Below, one piece after another: positions 1 to 7,820 of a DNA stretch of 16,884 nucleotides; within the stretch, counting starts at the first letter, position 1; every line of letters begins with the position of its first letter. The stretch is from Acidiferrobacteraceae bacterium. GTDB taxonomy: Bacteria > Pseudomonadota > Gammaproteobacteria > Acidiferrobacterales > Acidiferrobacteraceae. The notes under the pieces were generated by a model, which saw only the letters and a list, made by a program, of their open reading frames with translations, did no database searches and had not been told where the DNA came from. Position numbers and translations under genes: made by a program. The stretch is taken from assembly GCA_027343725.1 (NCBI GenBank), contig DAHWKH010000120.1, positions 1 to 16,884 on the forward strand, in the 5' to 3' direction.

Positions 1-141
1 GGCAAGAGCATCATGGGCATCATGATGCTGGCGGCCGGCAAAGGGACCACCATTCGCATCTGCGCCGAGGGGCCGGACGAGTCCGAGGCGAGCGCCGCCC
101 TCCTGCAGCTCATCGAACACCGTTTCGGCGAGACCGCCTGA
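1..141 (+). CDS. ptsH: HPr phosphocarrier protein, C-terminal part (cut by window start)
   Basis: The first 46 codons read to a TGA at 139-141 and match the C-terminal half of HPr, the small phosphocarrier that takes a phosphoryl group from Enzyme I. The fragment opens with GKSIMGIMMLAAGKGT. This is the region around the regulatory serine (Ser46 in Bacillus), here the codon at 7-9, followed by the glycine/lysine turn and a C-terminal helix (LLQLIEHRF). The active-site histidine (His15 region) lies outside the window. The KSIMG form is typical of HPr from bacteria that have HPr kinase/phosphorylase, unlike the E. coli carbon-PTS HPr. The stop codon overlaps the ptsI start by one base (TGATG), so the two genes are almost certainly co-translated. 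Identification is firm; the regulatory role is inferred from the motif. Confidence 0.93.
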   Translation, partial: GKSIMGIMMLAAGKGTTIRICAEGPDESEASAALLQLIEHRFGETA

Positions 142-1904
142 TGCTCGCGTTGCACGGCAAGGGCGTCAGCAACGGGATCGGCATCGGGCGCGCGTATGTG
201 TTGAAACGCGAGCGCCTGAAGGTCCCCGAGTACGTGATCCCGGACCCGCTGATCGAGGACGAGGCCCGGCGGTTTCACGAGGCGGTGGCGCGCGCGCGGC
301 GGGAATTGAACGAGATCCGCGATCACATCCCCTCGGAGGCCCCCATGGAGGCGGCGAGCTTCATAGACACCCACCTCCTCATTCTGAGCGACGCCATGAT
401 CTCGGAGGCCCCGGTGCACGACATCCGGGCGCAACGTTGGAACGCGGAATTCGCCCTCAAGACCCACAGCGACCGGTTGATCGGGGTGTTCGAACACATG
501 GAAGACCCCTACCTGCGCAACAAGAAGGTGGACGTGGCCCAGGTCGTCGAGCGGGTCCTGCGCAACTTGATGACCCCGGAGGATACCGGCGACGAGCCGA
601 TCCCGGAGGACCTCACCGGCCGGATCGTGGTCGCCAACGACCTCGCGCCGACCGACGCGGTGGCCCTCAGAAACAAAGGCATGAGCGCGTTCGTCACCAA
701 TCTGGGCGGCCCCATATCGCATACCGCGATCCTCTCACGCAGCCTCGGCATTCCGGCGATCGTGGCGACGCACGGGGCGACGCGCTTCGTGGCCCAGGAT
801 GACGAGCTGATCGTGGACGGCAAGCGCGGCGTCCTCTTGGTCGGCCCCGAGCCGATCGTGGTATCCGAATACGAACGGCGCGCGCGCAAGATCGCGCGCG
901 TGCAACGCGAGCTCGAGACCCTGCGCGCGAGCCCGTCCGTGAGCCGTGACGGACTGACGATGCAGCTCGCGGCCAATATCGAACTCCCCGAGGACCTCGA
1001 TGCCGTACACGAAGCGCTCGCGGACGGCGTCGGGCTGTATCGGACCGAATTCCTGTTCATGAACCGTTCGGCGCCGCCCGACGAAGAGGAGCAGTTCGCC
1101 GCCTACGTGAAGGTCGTACAGGCCTTGCCCGGCCGGCCGGTGACCATTCGCACCCTCGACCTCGGCGCCGACAAGCGCGCCGACATCGATACGCCGATCA
1201 CGAGCGTCAACCCGGCCCTGGGGCTACGCGCCATCCGGCTGTGCCTGCAGGAGTTGGAGCTTTTCAAGATCCAGTTGCGCGCCATCATCCGGGCCTCGGC
1301 GTTCGGGCGCGTGCGGCTCATGATCCCGATGCTGTCGAACATCGACGAGGTGTTTCGCGTCCGAGACCTCGTGCGGGAGCTCCAGGAGGAGTGCGAGCGG
1401 GAGGGCGCGGCGTTCGACAAGGCGATGCCGATCGGCGGCATGATCGAGGTGCCGGCCGCCGCCGTGTCCGCCGACCTGTTCGCGGCCCACCTCGACTTCC
1501 TGTCGATCGGCACGAACGACCTGATCCAGTACACGCTCGCCATCGATCGCGTCGACGACTCCGTCAACTACCTCTACGACCCCTTGCATCCCGCGGTCTT
1601 GCGCCTCATCGCCATGACCATCCAGGCGGGGCAACGGCAAGGCATCCCGGTCGGGATGTGCGGGGAAATGGCGGGCGACAGCCGCTACACGCGCCTCCTG
1701 TTGGGTCTGGGATTGCGCGAATTCAGCATGCATCCGGCGGCCATCCTCGAGATCAAGAAGATCATCCGCGAGAGCACCGTGACCGAGCTCGAGCACCTGA
1801 CCACCGCGATCATGGAGGCGCGCGACCACCGCGCCCGGCAAGCCTTGGTCGAGGCCTTGAACGGGGACGGCGATGAGACCGGCGCCGACGAGGCCTATCG
1901 CTAG
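141..1904 (+). CDS. ptsI: Phosphoenolpyruvate-protein phosphotransferase (PTS Enzyme I)
   Basis: This is a 587-aa cytosolic protein, close to the usual 575 aa of Enzyme I, which moves phosphate from phosphoenolpyruvate to HPr. The N-terminal domain has the phosphohistidine motif GGPISHTAILSR, with the active histidine at about residue 194. The C-terminal PEP-binding barrel shows RTEFLFMNR (~301-309), NPALGLRAIR (~357-366), SIGTNDLIQY (~455-464) and GMCGEMAGD with the catalytic cysteine at ~507. There is no N-terminal GAF domain, so it is EI proper and not the nitrogen paralogue PtsP. The ATG overlaps the ptsH stop (TGATG), which fixes the start and implies translational coupling. The C-terminus carries a short acidic tail. 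No PTS transport component follows; the next gene is a cyclic-di-GMP protein about 250 nt on. Confidence 0.97.
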   Translation: MLALHGKGVSNGIGIGRAYVLKRERLKVPEYVIPDPLIEDEARRFHEAVARARRELNEIRDHIPSEAPMEAASFIDTHLLILSDAMISEAPVHDIRAQRWNAEFALKTHSDRLIGVFEHMEDPYLRNKKVDVAQVVERVLRNLMTPEDTGDEPIPEDLTGRIVVANDLAPTDAVALRNKGMSAFVTNLGGPISHTAILSRSLGIPAIVATHGATRFVAQDDELIVDGKRGVLLVGPEPIVVSEYERRARKIARVQRELETLRASPSVSRDGLTMQLAANIELPEDLDAVHEALADGVGLYRTEFLFMNRSAPPDEEEQFAAYVKVVQALPGRPVTIRTLDLGADKRADIDTPITSVNPALGLRAIRLCLQELELFKIQLRAIIRASAFGRVRLMIPMLSNIDEVFRVRDLVRELQEECEREGAAFDKAMPIGGMIEVPAAAVSADLFAAHLDFLSIGTNDLIQYTLAIDRVDDSVNYLYDPLHPAVLRLIAMTIQAGQRQGIPVGMCGEMAGDSRYTRLLLGLGLREFSMHPAAILEIKKIIRESTVTELEHLTTAIMEARDHRARQALVEALNGDGDETGADEAYR

Positions 1905-2123
1905 GACAAACGCGGTCCTCCGGGCGGGAACCGGCAAACGGGGCGAAAGGCGGCGCCTGACGGCCGCGAACGCCGCCGGGCCTTGCCCCACGTCAAGGCG
2001 GGCTCGGCCGTCGTTGGGCGACCATCGGGGACGTTTCCGAGATCCGTAAAGCGGCCCGAGATGAGGCCGTGAAGACAGATCCGTTCGGTTGCCGGGGGGC
2101 CGCCTATGATGCCAAACACAAGG

Positions 2124-2144
2124 CCGCGCTATATATCGGCGCGG
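2124..2144 (+). promoter_or_regulatory. AT-rich TATATATC box inside a 6-bp GC inverted repeat, possible -10/operator
   Basis: CCGCGC at 2124-2129 is repeated inverted as GCGCGG at 2139-2144, flanking a loop that contains TATATATC (2130-2137). The A/T-only stretch stands out in this GC-rich DNA. It lies just upstream of the likely start of the GGDEF/EAL gene and in codons (for example aac, aca, agg, tat, ata) that look unlike the rest of that gene. It could be a -10 element or a small operator. I see no good -35 hexamer at the right distance, so the call is weak. Confidence 0.2.
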
Positions 2145-2156
2145 CGCCGGGATGCG

Positions 2157-3995
2157 ATGCGCATCGGCCAGGGGGCGTGCGCGGCCGACGCCGAACGCAT
2201 GATGATCTTCCGCGTCCTACTCGGCGTTCTGGCCGAACCCCCCGTCGACGGGCCCTCCACGGCCCCCGTGTTGCGCCGTATCTGCCGCACCCTCGTCCAA
2301 GAGGTCCCGGCGATCCGCTTTGCGGCTTACGTCATCCTGGATGACGGACAAGACGATGTCCTGCCCGAATTCTCGGCGGGCATCGCCCCGACCGCGCTCC
2401 GGATCACCCGCAGCAATGCCGGGGTCCTCGAGGAGGTGTTGCGGGACAGGGCGCCGCGCGTGCGCATGCGCACGAAGGGAAGTCCCGAGGCCTGGTTGCG
2501 CGCACTGCCCGAGGATGTCGCCGAGGTGGTGTTGTTTCCGTTCGGGGTCGCCGCCATACACGGCGTGGGACTCGTGGGCGCAAGCACCCGGCAGTATTTT
2601 CGGCGCGTCGGCCTCGACTACTTCGCGGCCTTCGCCCACCTCGGGGATCTCGCCTTGAGCCTCAGGACATTGGCACTCCGGGACCCATTGACGGCGTTAC
2701 CGAACCGCACGCTGTTTCTCGATCGATTGCGACAGGCCGCCAGTCACGCGCGCCGCCAGGAGCGCCTCCTGGGCGTTGCGCTTCTCGATCTCGACGGCCT
2801 GAAGCCGATCAACGATCAATTCGGGCATGCCGCGGGCGACGAAGTCCTCCGCCAGGTGAGCGGCGCGCTGCAGGAGGTGTTGCGCCCAGCCGATACGCTC
2901 GCGCGTATCGGCGGCGATGAGTTCGGGCTGCTATTGACGGACGCGCTGCGCGTCGATGACCTGGAGGCCTTGTGCGAACGCCTGCTGGCCGTGCTGCGAA
3001 GCCGGCCGCTCGCGATCGGGGAAGACCAGACTGTGCGCGTGTCCGCGAGCCTCGGACTCACGGTCTTTCCTCTCGACGATGGTGACGAGGAGAGGCTCAT
3101 GCGCCACGCCGATCTCGCCCTCTATGCGGCCAAGACCGCCGGGCGCGACCGTTATCGGATCCATAGCCGCGAACTCGATGAGGCCCGACGCCGGGATATC
3201 GTGACACGGGATCTCGTCAAGCACGCCTTGGCCGAAGGCCGCATGGTGGTGCACTACCAGCCGATCGTCGCGATCGACGGTCCCGTCGTCGGCCTCGAGG
3301 CCCTCGTGCGCCTCCGCCATGAGGAGCGCGGACTGCTCTTCCCCGAGGCCTTCGCCACGGCCTTGGACTCCCTGGGATTGGCGCGCTCCATCGGCTGTTT
3401 CGTCCTGGAGACGGTCGCGGCGCAAGCCGAGACCTGGGGCCGCGAGATCGGTTGGGGGAATGCGTGGCGGTTTTCCGTCAACATCAGCGCGCGCCACCTC
3501 TTGCACCCCCTCTTCCTCGAAGACCTGCGCGCGACCTTGCGTCGCCACCCCGGCCTAGCCCCCTCCGCGCTCGCGATCGAGATCACGGAATCCGCGCCCC
3601 TGCGCGATCTGCCGGTCGTCGAGCGGACGCTGCGCGCCTGCCTGGACCTGGGGGTCCGAACCGCGTTGGACGATTTCGGCACGGGGTCCGCGTCTTTCAC
3701 CCATTTGCAAAAACTGCCGGTGCACACCCTGAAGATCGATCAGGGCTTCGTGCGCAACATGGCGCAGGACGCGAAAGATCTCGCGATCGTGTCAGGGGTC
3801 ACGCACATCGCCAATCTCCTCGGTCTCGACGTGATCGCCGAAGGCGCCGAGACGCACGAGCATGTCCGGCTCCTCAAGGGACTGGGCTGCGCCCACGTGC
3901 AGGGCTTTGCGATCAGCGAGGCGTTGCCGGCCGCGCAGATTCCGGACTGGTTCGCCGCGCACAATAGAAGAGCCGCATTCCCGGAGTCCGCGTGA
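2157..3995 (+). CDS. GAF-like/GGDEF/EAL cyclic-di-GMP turnover protein
   Basis: This is a soluble protein of 612 aa from the ATG at 2157, with no membrane segment. Residues ~20-165 look like a GAF-type sensor fold. The diguanylate cyclase domain (~173-338) has DPLTALPNR, a DLDGLKPINDQFGH segment and an intact GGDEF (252-256). An RPAD inhibitory site (243-246) sits exactly five residues before it. The EAL phosphodiesterase domain (~353-600) keeps EAL (381-383), NIS, EITES, DDFGTG (505-510), the KID lysine (~526), the IAEGAE glutamate (~562) and QGF. Both enzymatic activities are therefore possible, with synthesis subject to product inhibition. The start is uncertain: an upstream ATG at 2106 is open but adds 17 residues with atypical codons, and ATGs at 2199/2202 are also possible. 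Ribosome-binding sequence is weak for all of them. The gene follows ptsI on the same strand after about 250 nt. Confidence 0.93.
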   Translation: MRIGQGACAADAERMMIFRVLLGVLAEPPVDGPSTAPVLRRICRTLVQEVPAIRFAAYVILDDGQDDVLPEFSAGIAPTALRITRSNAGVLEEVLRDRAPRVRMRTKGSPEAWLRALPEDVAEVVLFPFGVAAIHGVGLVGASTRQYFRRVGLDYFAAFAHLGDLALSLRTLALRDPLTALPNRTLFLDRLRQAASHARRQERLLGVALLDLDGLKPINDQFGHAAGDEVLRQVSGALQEVLRPADTLARIGGDEFGLLLTDALRVDDLEALCERLLAVLRSRPLAIGEDQTVRVSASLGLTVFPLDDGDEERLMRHADLALYAAKTAGRDRYRIHSRELDEARRRDIVTRDLVKHALAEGRMVVHYQPIVAIDGPVVGLEALVRLRHEERGLLFPEAFATALDSLGLARSIGCFVLETVAAQAETWGREIGWGNAWRFSVNISARHLLHPLFLEDLRATLRRHPGLAPSALAIEITESAPLRDLPVVERTLRACLDLGVRTALDDFGTGSASFTHLQKLPVHTLKIDQGFVRNMAQDAKDLAIVSGVTHIANLLGLDVIAEGAETHEHVRLLKGLGCAHVQGFAISEALPAAQIPDWFAAHNRRAAFPESA

Positions 3996-4019
3996 GTCGG
4001 GGCTCCGTCGAGCGGCGTA

Positions 4020-4427
4020 TCAACGGCGCACGGGCTTGGGCGGCAGAGACGGCCCGACGAGTTCGGCTTTGGGTATGACGGGACGCGCAAAGGGCGCGCT
4101 GGTCTCCGAGACGATACACAGGAGGCCGTGGCGGTAGCGCACGCGCAGCGGGCTGAAGCCCTCCTGATGCCGGGGCACGAAGGTCTTGCGCAGGAGGGCG
4201 GCGGCGTTGATCTTGCGGATCCGGAAGGGTCGCCAGAACGGCGGCTCGCGGGAGGCCGATGAATAGCCGGCAGTCTGGTAGCAATCGGCGATGATCTCGC
4301 CGATCGCATCTTCGTATATCGCGTGCGGTTCGATGACGCGGGCCTGGGTCTGGTCGCGATAGCGAATGGCGCAACAGCGCCGCGTGCGCACGGCCGCGGT
4401 CAGAACGCTGAGAACGTCCCCACCCAT
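4020..4427 (-). CDS. Small stand-alone WYL-like domain protein
   Basis: This is a 135-aa protein. Residues ~10-80 resemble a WYL domain: a helix of the type AAVRTRR, then CAIRYRDQTQARVIEPHAIY, and later FWRPFRIRKI in place of the usual FRLDRI strand. The name-giving W-Y-L strand is degenerate (EIIADCYQT). WYL domains bind nucleic acid or nucleotide-like ligands and usually sit behind a helix-turn-helix; none is present here, and the protein begins almost directly with the WYL-like part. The start at 4427 is chosen because an AGAGAGGAG ribosome-binding sequence lies just upstream (4431-4439). A longer in-frame start at 4535 would run into the upstream gene. It lies about 85 nt downstream of the flavoprotein reductase on the same strand and converges with the GGDEF/EAL gene. 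The fold assignment is moderately sure; the function is unknown. Confidence 0.72.
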   Translation of the reverse strand: MGGDVLSVLTAAVRTRRCCAIRYRDQTQARVIEPHAIYEDAIGEIIADCYQTAGYSSASREPPFWRPFRIRKINAAALLRKTFVPRHQEGFSPLRVRYRHGLLCIVSETSAPFARPVIPKAELVGPSLPPKPVRR

Positions 4428-4480
4428 AGACTCCTCTCTTTGGCCGCATGACGAGTTGTGGCCGCCTGTACCGTATCCCA

Positions 4481-4494
4481 AGCCGGGGCCGGCT
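4481..4494. other. Short GC-rich inverted repeat in the reductase-WYL gap
   Basis: AGCCG at 4481-4485 and CGGCT at 4490-4494 form a 5-bp stem with a 4-nt loop in the ~85-nt gap between the reductase and the WYL-like gene. No T-run follows on the minus strand, so it is not a canonical intrinsic terminator. Read-through from the reductase into the WYL-like gene remains plausible. Confidence 0.2.
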
Positions 4495-4512
4495 GCAAGC
4501 GCGCGGGGAGCC

Positions 4513-5919
4513 TCAAGCCGAGTTGTCGTCCGCAAACACCCGGTCCGCGAGCTTCCACTTGGCGATCAACGTCTCCACGGCGTTTTGAAACTCCTCGGTG
4601 CGGGACGGGTGGTTGTAGGCGCGGCGGGCGAGATCGCGTAGGGCGTTTGCCCGGGGCGCGGCGGCCATCATATGGATCAGCTCGCCCGCCTCGCCGCCGA
4701 CGACCTCGCCGCCCAAAAGCTCCGCCGAATCGAGATCGACCACAAGTCGCACATACCCCTCGGTCTCGTCCTGGCCGAGCGCGCGGGGCGACGTTTCGAA
4801 GGCGGCAAATCCCACGGCCGGCTCGCGATCGGCGTCCTCGGCCTGCTCCTCGGTGAGACCGACCCGCGCAAGTTCCACGGCGCTGTAAATGACCTCCGGG
4901 ACCCACGCCGAATCGCGCGTGCGACCGACACCGTGCATGATGTTGTCGATGACGACCCCGGCCTCGAAGAGGGCGCGGTTGGCGGTCATCGGTCCCGGGG
5001 TGCAATCCCCCAAGGCGAACACCCCCGGAACCGTGGTGGCGAGCGTCTCATCGACCGTGACGAACCCCCGCTCGTCGCAGGCCACGCCGATCGCGTCGAG
5101 CCCAAGGCCCGCGGTGACGGGCTTGCGTCCGGTGGCCAAAAGCGCCCAATCGGCCTCCAAGGTCTCGCCCGCCTGGGTCGTGAGGCGCACGCCCTCCCCG
5201 GCGGGCGCAAGCCGCGCAAGAGACGCAAGATGCGGCTCGAGGCCCGCCTCCGCGAGGCTCTTGCGCAAGAGCGTCAAGGCCGGGACGCTGAAATCCTTGC
5301 GCGCGAAGGGGTCGCGACGCGCGATCCAGCGGACCTCGCAGCCGAACCGACCCAGGATATAGGCCATTTCCAAAGCCGCGACCCCCCCACCCACGATCGC
5401 CACGCGCCGTCCCGCGGGCAGCGGTTCCTCGAACAGCATATCGGTGTGCAGGATCTTGCCGGAGACAAGCGTCACCCCCTCGGGCACGGCCGGCTCCGAA
5501 CCCGTCGCGATCACGACCGAGCGCGCATCGATGCGCTCGCCGCCGGGCGTGAGCATCACCGAATGGGGGCCCGTGAACGTCGCGTGCCCGGACACGGCGA
5601 CGACGCCCAGGCGCTTTAAGTACTGCCGGTAACTGTCGCGCACCGTCGCCACCACGTCACGCTGGTGGCGCCACGCGCCCGACAAATCGCCCGTCAGGGG
5701 ACCTGCCAGCGTGAGCCCGCGGCCGGCAAAGTTCGAGGCGGCCGCGAGGAGGCGGGCGCTATGGTACCAGTCCTTCTTGGGCACGCAGCCGCGATTCAGG
5801 CAGCATCCGCCCCAGACACCTTTTTCGACAATCACGGTTTTTTGGCCCCGCAAGGCCGCGAGCACCGCCGCGCGGTAGCCGCCGGGCCCCGAGCCGATGA
5901 TCAAGACATCGCAATCCAT
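4513..5919 (-). CDS. Class I flavoprotein disulfide reductase (dihydrolipoamide dehydrogenase/glutathione reductase-like)
   Basis: This is a 468-aa NAD(P)H:disulfide oxidoreductase of the usual family length. The FAD site is IIGSGPGGY (~7-15). The redox motif is WGGCCLNRGCVPKK, in which C40 and C45 align with the family's active disulfide; C39 is an extra cysteine where threonine is usual. The pyridine-nucleotide site is VGGGVAALE (~176-184), followed by R201 and R207 with the spacing of the arginine pair that gives glutathione reductase its NADPH preference. ALGDC (~302-306) is the second FAD contact. The C-terminal catalytic pair is in NHPSRTEE (H437, E442). The VPKK ending resembles glutathione reductase. 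The N-terminal GGYRAAVLA looks like lipoamide dehydrogenase and lacks the glutathione-binding arginine, so the substrate is uncertain. The ATG has GAGGTG just upstream. It diverges from the orphan gene at 5978. Confidence 0.88.
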   Translation of the reverse strand: MDCDVLIIGSGPGGYRAAVLAALRGQKTVIVEKGVWGGCCLNRGCVPKKDWYHSARLLAAASNFAGRGLTLAGPLTGDLSGAWRHQRDVVATVRDSYRQYLKRLGVVAVSGHATFTGPHSVMLTPGGERIDARSVVIATGSEPAVPEGVTLVSGKILHTDMLFEEPLPAGRRVAIVGGGVAALEMAYILGRFGCEVRWIARRDPFARKDFSVPALTLLRKSLAEAGLEPHLASLARLAPAGEGVRLTTQAGETLEADWALLATGRKPVTAGLGLDAIGVACDERGFVTVDETLATTVPGVFALGDCTPGPMTANRALFEAGVVIDNIMHGVGRTRDSAWVPEVIYSAVELARVGLTEEQAEDADREPAVGFAAFETSPRALGQDETEGYVRLVVDLDSAELLGGEVVGGEAGELIHMMAAAPRANALRDLARRAYNHPSRTEEFQNAVETLIAKWKLADRVFADDNSA

Positions 5920-5977
5920 AACACCTCGACACTGTGGGTACTTGTTCGCCGCCGGCCGCCTTTGGCATCATCGCGGC

Positions 5978-6445
5978 ATGATATCCCCTTGGCGCGCCCT
6001 GGCGTTGCATCGCGACCGCAGGCGGCTCGACCGGTTCTTCGCCCGCTACCGCGGCCGGACCCTCATCGTGCATCAGGGTCTCGGCCTGGACTGGCTGGAG
6101 GAACTCCTGAAGCTCGGCGGAGCGGCCGGCCACTTTCGGATCGACGCGCGATGCACGGACACCGATGCAAGCCCGGTCCTCTGGGTCACGCACCGATTCC
6201 TCCTGCCGCTCGCGCTCCCCCTGCCGCTTTTGTGCGCTGTCGCGGACGATACCATCGCGGTCCGCCACTTGACAGTCCGCGGCCGCCCCTGCCATCCCGC
6301 GGACGTGGGCTGGATCCTCGAAGACATGTGCGCCAAATCGCGCTGCCACGCGCGACTCAGGCGCAGCGAAGCGGCATTGTCGGTGCAGCGCGAACTCGCG
6401 CCGGAAGACAACGGCTACGAGCTGAACTTCGACTCCCTGGGTTAG
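5978..6445 (+). CDS. Hypothetical protein, 155 aa, unrecognised
   Basis: I do not recognise this protein. It is an intact reading frame whose codon usage (strong G/C at third positions) matches its neighbours, set between the divergent reductase gene and the convergent pmbA gene. It starts MISPWRALALHRDRRR, a basic amphipathic opening. It has a short hydrophobic stretch LLPLALPLPLLCAVA (~75-89), too short and proline-rich for a confident membrane span. Five cysteines are scattered from residue 59 to 123, and the C-terminus is acidic and polar (APEDNGYELNFDSLG). The frame is open upstream to an ATG at 5897, but that would overlap the reductase gene, so 5978 is preferred although no good ribosome-binding sequence is visible. 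Opposite-strand frames here look like shadows. The chance that it is a real gene is good; the function is unknown. Confidence 0.6.
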   Translation: MISPWRALALHRDRRRLDRFFARYRGRTLIVHQGLGLDWLEELLKLGGAAGHFRIDARCTDTDASPVLWVTHRFLLPLALPLPLLCAVADDTIAVRHLTVRGRPCHPADVGWILEDMCAKSRCHARLRRSEAALSVQRELAPEDNGYELNFDSLG

Positions 6446-6476
6446 TCTCCCGGCGCGATCGGACGATACGCCGCGC

Positions 6477-7820
6477 TCAATGGCCGGCGACGGTCATGCG
6501 CTCGACGAGCAGCGAACCCGTGGCGATGCGATGGCGAAAATCGATGTCGTTGCCGACCGCCAGCAGGCCGCGATACATGTCGCGCAGATTCGAGGCGACG
6601 GTGATCTCCTGAACGGGGTAGGCGATCGCGCCGTCCTCGACCCAGAAGCCGGCCGCCCCGCGCGAGTAATCACCGGTCACGCCGTTGATGCCGAAACCGA
6701 TCAGTTCGGTGACCAACAGCCCGCGCCCCATGCGCCGCAGCAAGCCCGCCAGGTCGTCGGCCCCGGGCTCGATCATCAGGTTATGGACGCCGCCGGCGTT
6801 CGCGGTGGTCACAAGGCCGAGTTTGCGGCCGGCATAACTGTCGAGACAATAACGCCGCAACACGCCCTCGGTGACGAGATCGCGGTAGCGCGTCTCGACC
6901 CCCTCGCCGTCGAACGGCGCGCTGCCGTTGCCCTTTTTGCGCAGGGGATCCTCGTAGAGGTGCACCCACTTCGGAAACAGGGCCTGACCGAGGCTGTCGA
7001 CGAGGAAGGACGAGCGCCGATACAGACTGGGACCGCTGACGGCCGACACCAGATGCGACAAGAGACTGCGCGCGACCGGGGCCTCGTACACGACCGGGAC
7101 CTGGCAGGTCTTGATCTGACGCGCGCCCAGACGACGCACGGCGCGCGACGCGGCGGTCTCGCCGACGCTCTCGACGTCCGGTAGATCGCGGGCATCGCAG
7201 GCGGTCGCGTAATCGTAGTCGCGCTGCATCCCGCCCTCGCCGTCCTCGCCGATGACGGCGCAACTCACGCCCTGGCGGCTCGCGCGGACCGCGCCCAGGA
7301 AACCCGTGCTGGTGGCATAAAGATCCGTGCCCTCGTGGGTCGTGACCGTCGCGCCTTCGGAATTGCGCACGCGCGGATCATGGGCAAAAGCGGCCTCCTC
7401 ACACCGGCGTGCCTGCGTGATCGCCTCGTCGACGCCAAGGGCCCAGGGGTGGTAGAGGTCGAGATCCGGAATCGTGCGCGCCAGGTGCTCCGGGTCGGCC
7501 AGGCCGTTGAAAGGGTCTTCGGCGGTGTAGCGGGCGATCACGCAGGCCGCCGACACGGCCTCCGCGAGTGCTGCCCCGCGAAAGTCGGAGGTGCTCGCCG
7601 AACCGCTGCGCCGCCCGAAAAACACCGTCACCGTGAGGCCCTTGTCGCGGTGGTGTTCCACCGTTTCCACCTCTCCCCGGCGGACGGTCACCGACAGCCC
7701 GCTGCCGATGCTGGCATGGACCTCGGCGGCCGAGGCCCCTTGCCTCTTGGCGAGCTCCAAGGCTTGGCTTGCGAGATCCTCGAGGGTCATGCTTGGGTTT
7801 GCAACGAGAGTCGTATCCAC
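6477..7820 (-). CDS. pmbA: TldE/PmbA, partner subunit of the TldD/TldE metalloprotease
   Basis: This is a 447-aa protein, against 450 for E. coli PmbA. The C-terminal block TELIGFGINGVTGDYSRGAAGFWVE, then YPVQEITVASNL and VGNDI, is the family signature. The middle part (SLYRRSSFLVDSLG, PFDGEGVETR) also matches. PmbA/TldE lacks its own zinc site and pairs with TldD to cut unfolded peptides; known roles are microcin B17 maturation and CcdA antitoxin degradation. The start is GTG at 7820, fixed by GGAGG at 7825-7829 and by a one-base overlap with the tldD stop (TAGTG). An ATG ten codons later (7790) has no ribosome-binding sequence. In E. coli pmbA lies far from tldD; here the two are coupled, which favours equal subunit supply. 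It is the last gene of the long minus-strand array and converges with the orphan gene ending at 6445. Confidence 0.96.
   Translation of the reverse strand: MDTTLVANPSMTLEDLASQALELAKRQGASAAEVHASIGSGLSVTVRRGEVETVEHHRDKGLTVTVFFGRRSGSASTSDFRGAALAEAVSAACVIARYTAEDPFNGLADPEHLARTIPDLDLYHPWALGVDEAITQARRCEEAAFAHDPRVRNSEGATVTTHEGTDLYATSTGFLGAVRASRQGVSCAVIGEDGEGGMQRDYDYATACDARDLPDVESVGETAASRAVRRLGARQIKTCQVPVVYEAPVARSLLSHLVSAVSGPSLYRRSSFLVDSLGQALFPKWVHLYEDPLRKKGNGSAPFDGEGVETRYRDLVTEGVLRRYCLDSYAGRKLGLVTTANAGGVHNLMIEPGADDLAGLLRRMGRGLLVTELIGFGINGVTGDYSRGAAGFWVEDGAIAYPVQEITVASNLRDMYRGLLAVGNDIDFRHRIATGSLLVERMTVAGH

Noticed and set aside
1949..1977. GGCGGCG/CGCCGCC inverted repeat after ptsI as a terminator
   Set aside because: The stem has a 15-nt loop and no T-run follows, so it is not a credible intrinsic terminator; GC-rich DNA gives many such pairs.
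6451..6473. CGGCG/CGCCG pair between the convergent orphan gene and pmbA as a bidirectional terminator
   Set aside because: Only five base pairs, a long loop and no T-run on either side.
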